From: Ottelia alismoides
Taxonomy: Eukaryota; Streptophyta; Magnoliopsida; Alismatales; Hydrocharitaceae
DNA: 64,000 bases
Assembly (NCBI GenBank): GCA_037367405.1
Contig: JAZKJV010000684.1
Location: 558,001 to 622,000 of the forward strand
Direction: 5' to 3'
In this document: positions 59,760 through 64,000 of the stretch, in pieces
How positions within the stretch are numbered: the stretch's first letter is position 1
How the letters are laid out: every line of letters begins with the position of its first letter
Notes under the pieces: model-generated
Database searches by the model: none
What the model was told of the DNA's origin: nothing
The model's input: the letters and a program-made list of their open reading frames with translations, nothing else
Made by a program: the position numbers and the translations under genes

Positions 59760-62700
59760 TGGGCGATGGCCTATGAATCTATGACTCATTGCCTTTATTC
59801 TTTCATTTTAGCTAAAATCCTTGGTAAAATTCACGTAAATACACGCTAACTCCCATTAATTAACATTCTAACGATAAATATTAATATCATATATTTAACA
59901 CTTATTTTATCTAAAATAAAATAATAAAGAGAAAAATGAAAAATAAAAAAGGAAGGATGTATATAAAATATACAGACTGATCCTAACCCTGAGATCGGGT
60001 CAATATTGACTTGATCGATAAAATAAATAAGTAGTGGAAGATAAGGATCATAACTTATAAAAGTATCAGAAAACCGAGACCATAATTGTACATAAATACA
60101 TTTTTCACCTTGTAAATATTTCACCTATTTTATTTATCATCAAGAAAATTTCAAACCAATATCTTTTCTCCATAAAAGTTGTTCATAAAAATATATATTA
60201 TTTTATAAAAATATCAGAAAAACTATTCATTAGAAAAATAAAATATTACAATGAATTGAAAAGGCTGTAAAAGCCATATTCCGAGGTTCATAACTATGTA
60301 TAGAAAACTCCAATTCGACCAAACTCACTTTAAACTTTGTTTTTATAAATTAACAATATTTATTAAAAATATCAGAATAAAATGTATGAGTTTGGGCGTT
60401 TGGGCCACATTGTCTATATGTATAATATGTAGAAATGTCCTTCTTTTCTAATTAATTATCCGTAACTCGGTTTAACTTAATTTCTTTTCTAAATTATTTC
60501 TACAAATCAATAGAAAAATATAAAAATATAACTTAAGACAATGCCAAAAATCCTAAAGCCACGAAGACGCATTTCTAGACCTCATTACTCGGCCATATCG
60601 ACTATGAATTGGGCAAACTCAGTTTTAAAGTTCATTTTATTTAATTCTTATCAAAAGACACTGATTTCACTAAAATCAAAGATAATATGCAAAATGTGGG
60701 TTTTGAGACTATATTGGTATACAATGCACATTGTACACTAATTTATATTATTTAATATAGTATTTATTATATTTATACTTTATTAATATTTTATTATTAA
60801 AATAAATGTAATAAAAATTATTTTTTTTATTTATTAAGTTATTAATTATGTTATTTATTTATCATTTATTTTATTATTAATTATTAATTAATTATTCATT
60901 AAGTTTTTTAATTATTTATTTAACTATATATATATTTATTTATTAATTACTTATTTAATTACATAATTAACCCTTTAATAATTTCTTTAATTAATTATTT
61001 CATTATTTAATCTAATTTTGATTTTATTTTATTCCATCCCACTCCTCCCATTCTCCCCGAAACCTCCTTTTCACCCCGAGTCCTTTTCCTCTTACGCATA
61101 TCATCTCCTCCTCTCCCTCTCCTCTCTGCCACGACCGACTGTTGGGCGGACGTTCTTTGGTGGGGAGAGGATCCTCTGCTGTAGAGGGTATTGCAGCAGA
61201 GGTGCTGTAAACCCTAATAAATTTTCTTATGATTTAGATTCTAAAATACAACCTTATAGATTGAATCTTAGTTTAATGCTCTACATATTCTCCAAATTTC
61301 ATTTAAATCCGACATTATTTGCTATTTTATCTTAATAGTTCAAGATTCAAATCTTTTTTAAATGGAGTGCAAGTTGCTTAGATCTTGATCGATTGTTTGA
61401 CCATTAAGATAAAATAGCAAATAATGTCGGATTTAAGCGAAATTTGTAGGATATATAGAGCATTAACCTAAGATTCAATCTATAAGGTTGTATTTTAAAA
61501 TCTAAATCACAAAAAAAATATTGAAGTTTACAGCACTTCTGCTGCAATACCCTCTACAACAGAGGATCCTCTCCCTCGTTGGTGACTGCACCACCTTGCG
61601 TGGTGACCAAGTTCTCTCACCTATAAAGTCCGCTATATCCCCTACGTCAAAATCCATCCACCATTTTCTTCACCTTACTTCCCCGAGCTCTGGTGCGGGA
61701 TCGAGAGTGACAGTCTCATAGCAGTCTTCCACTGTCATAGCTAGGATCATGATGAGGTAGGAGAGATCATCTTCATCGGAGTATTGTACTATAGCTCACC
61801 TCCACGTCAAGCCTCCTCGTTCCACCGCGAGTTGAGGTGATTACCTAGCGGAGCTCCGCTGAGCTCCAGTATTCCTAAGCGATTATCCATCTTCCAGATT
61901 CAATTCCAGATCTCTCCATCCTTCTCTTTCTAATTTTTCTTCCTTCTTTCCTCAATCCCTCTGTTATACTTTTCCTCCTTCATTGTTCTACTTTTATACC
62001 CTCTTAGTTCCTCTGCAAATCAACATGAAATTTACCTGAAGCCATTGCCTCATTCACTCTCCGACCGCAATCCCGTTTCTGAACCCTTCACTACCATTCA
62101 CCTTTTTTGTTTGTTGTTGAATCGAGCTCTGTACGCTCGAATCTGTTTGCCGATTACCAGATTAGGAACACCTACGTAAACATCATAGAGAGCAGCGCTA
62201 CCTGAGATCGAAGCTGCTTCCTACAACACATGATTCAACTATTAGTACCAGGGGTCGATTCAGTCAAGTATATGGACGACGCAACATATAGCATCATATC
62301 AGAACATTTCATATGAACATCCATCGAGTGTAAACCACCTCGAACTAATCATCACTCCTCGAGCACCCGGAGGATATTAATACGTGAACCGAGCCTCGAA
62401 GCTTCATCAAATTCCGCCGCAAAGGAACCTATGCCTGCAGATCCAAGACACCTCGCCTGGAGAGCTTCGCCGATCGTCATTTCATTTGGGGCTTTTAGCC
62501 ACGGTCATTCGATCAACCTTGGATTAAACGCCTGAAACTTCACCACGCATCCGCACAAGACACCCCACTTCTTTACACATTAAGCGGTGCAGGTGCCTAG
62601 CACGTGCACCCATTGATTTTTTTGGGCATTCTGCAGTTACACCCCTGAACTTTGAGTAATTGCGAACAGTTCCCCTGGGCTGAAGCTATCACGTGACTGA

Positions 62701-63797
62701 TCATGTGCATCTGACATTTGTACGATTTCGAGCCTCTAACTTTTCTGTTATAACAACCAGGTTCAGAGCAGGTGGATATCATGTGCCACACACATGCTCT
62801 CTAGAATATTGCATGGAATTCCCTACACCTTCTGCAATTTTTTTCTCGTACCCCCATACTTTCTAGAAAAAGCACCTATACCCCTATCATTGTACAAAAT
62901 ACTACACATATTAAATATATAATAAATAAAAAATAAAAAAATAATAAATACATATTAATATCGCATATCATACTCTACGCAGTATAATATGAGTTTTAAA
63001 AGTAAAAATATTTCCTATTTTCAATAAATCTCTTTAAAAAAATATAAAAAATACACAAAATTCATAAAATACATAAAAAATTATAAAAACACCTTTAAAG
63101 AATCTACAAAAATTATATATAATATATTTTTCTATATTTTTCACTTAAAGCCAAAAATCAAGAAAATTTCATAGTAAAATCAATAAAAAAATTACAAAAT
63201 ACATAAAAATTTCAAAAAATCACAACTAACTCAATAAAAATCTTAAAAATATGCATAACTTATCATTTTAAAGGCGTTTTGACCTACTTTCAAAGAAAAT
63301 TAAATAAAAAGATTTTGCCACTTTCACTATTTTTAAAAATTACAAATAAAATATATTTTCAATAAATATTAGTTTTTCAATGTTAAAAATCAAATAAAAA
63401 TAATAAAACATTTTCAAAAAATAAATAAAAACCACAAAATATTCAAAACTTAAAAAACATATAATTAAAAACCAAAATATTAAAGTACAAAATTTATACC
63501 TATATTCTTACATAGGTATAATAAAATCAAAAACTAATATAAAATTAATAAAATAAAAATAAAAATTTTGAAAAATCCCTAAAAATAAATAAAATCAGGA
63601 AACTAATAAAACATTAGTTTCTATCAATTTACCCCAGTTTCTAACAGTTTGCCTCCTTGAGTTCGACGCTCTTGTACTTTCACTATACATCTAAGTTTAG
63701 TGTATAAATAAAAACATAAATTTTTCTGGTAAAATACACCCGACTAACACAATGATACTATTCTTGTTGAAGAATGGGAGTTTGGGTGGTTTTTTAG
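59760..63797 (+). repeat. 5' LTR of a second, older Athila-like element
   Basis: The start shares words with the main Athila LTR start (TTTATTCTTT-ATTTTAGCTAA, then a CATATTTA-type stretch and TCAAT-TTGA-TGATCG-AAATAAAATAAGTAG-like series). The AT-rich/GC-rich/AT-rich composition is the same, and a decayed Asp primer site follows at 63799. About 4.0 kb including a 413-bp inserted foldback element. Left boundary is uncertain by about 20 bp. A low-complexity AT stretch (TTATTAATT-type) is at 60770-61020. Confidence 0.6.
61163..61575. mobile_element. Non-autonomous Mutator-like foldback element
   Basis: Terminal inverted repeats of about 173 bp (61163-61336 against 61404-61575) begin GGGAGAGGATCCTCTGCTG on the left and GGGAGAGGATCCTCTGTTG in reverse complement on the right. 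They surround a spacer of about 65 bp. Flanks are TCTTTGGTG (61154-61162) and TCGTTGGTG (61576-61584), a 9-bp target duplication with one mismatch. A 9-bp duplication and long terminal repeats are the hallmarks of Mutator-like elements. No transposase. Confidence 0.82.
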
Positions 63798-63798
63798 A

Positions 63799-63816
63799 TG
63801 GCGTTGTTGTCAGTGA
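63799..63816 (+). other. Primer binding site, decayed tRNA-Asp type
   Basis: TGGCGTTGTTGTCAGTGA differs from the canonical Asp site at five positions, four of which are transitions of C-to-T or G-to-A type. It marks the end of the LTR and the plus orientation of the second Athila-like element. Confidence 0.65.
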
Positions 63817-64000
63817 CACTATTCTCCTTTTGTTTCTTTGTCTTCTCCATATCCAGTTATACCTCTCTCTTCAGTACTATCGAGTCAACGTTAGATTACA
63901 ATAGTGACAGCTGACCAGATAGTTGAGACCCGTGAGCCGATTTCAGAGTAGATAACAGATCTAGGTCCACGAGTTGCTAAGACGAGAGTCTGGATTGAGC
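63817..64000 (+). other. Start of internal region of the second Athila-like element
   Basis: Leader sequence after the primer site; no coding motif is seen before the window ends. Confidence 0.45.

Noticed and set aside
60770..61020. Very AT-rich stretch as a matrix attachment site or origin
   Set aside because: It is low-complexity LTR sequence of TTATTAATT type. Composition alone does not support a function.

Overview
The window looks like nuclear DNA of a flowering plant. Evidence: plant-type LTR retrotransposons primed by initiator-Met and Asp tRNAs, a LINE remnant, MITEs, and fragments of two plant gene families whose GT-AG introns can be placed. A monocot is possible (GC-rich first exon of the mitochondrial-protein gene) but not shown. 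About nine tenths of the window is transposable-element sequence, and almost every element is dead.

Layout. 1-700: LINE reverse-transcriptase remnant on the minus strand, split by a 104-bp palindromic MITE. About 2150-2516: a small nuclear gene on the minus strand for a NFD6/NOXY2-like mitochondrial protein. About 2800-5510: minus-strand tail of an old Athila-like Ty3/gypsy element (start of its 3' LTR, polypurine tract, 3' untranslated part). 5511-9022: 5' LTR, tRNA-Met primer site and decayed gag of a chromovirus-like gypsy element, with a 142-bp MITE in its leader. 9029-56567: one Athila-type Ty3/gypsy element on the plus strand. It has a truncated 5' LTR, tRNA-Asp primer site, gag, protease, RT-RNase H, integrase, polypurine tract and a 3.36-kb 3' LTR. 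It is inflated from about 16 kb to 47.5 kb by three insertions of one Ty1/copia family: A (12783-23367, plus), B (25866-36163, plus) and C (39527-49963, minus). 57895-58860: the 5' part of a neprosin-family gene, decayed in its fourth exon. About 59760-63797: 5' LTR and primer site of a second, older Athila-like element that runs off the window and carries a 413-bp Mutator-like foldback element.

Nesting order is direct from the sequence. The host reading frames and non-coding sequence resume across each copia insertion, and each insertion has its own 5-bp target duplication. The three copia copies come from independent insertions in two orientations, yet they share the same stop codons in integrase and reverse transcriptase and the same altered RT active-site motif (NVDN for YVDD). 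This points to a family that was already non-autonomous and was copied in trans. Its LTRs and leader hold the best preserved and most unusual structure in the window: ladders of short palindromes with 3-nt centres, and a stem-loop whose stem covaries between subfamilies. I found no CRISPR array, rRNA or tRNA gene, and no intact autonomous element.
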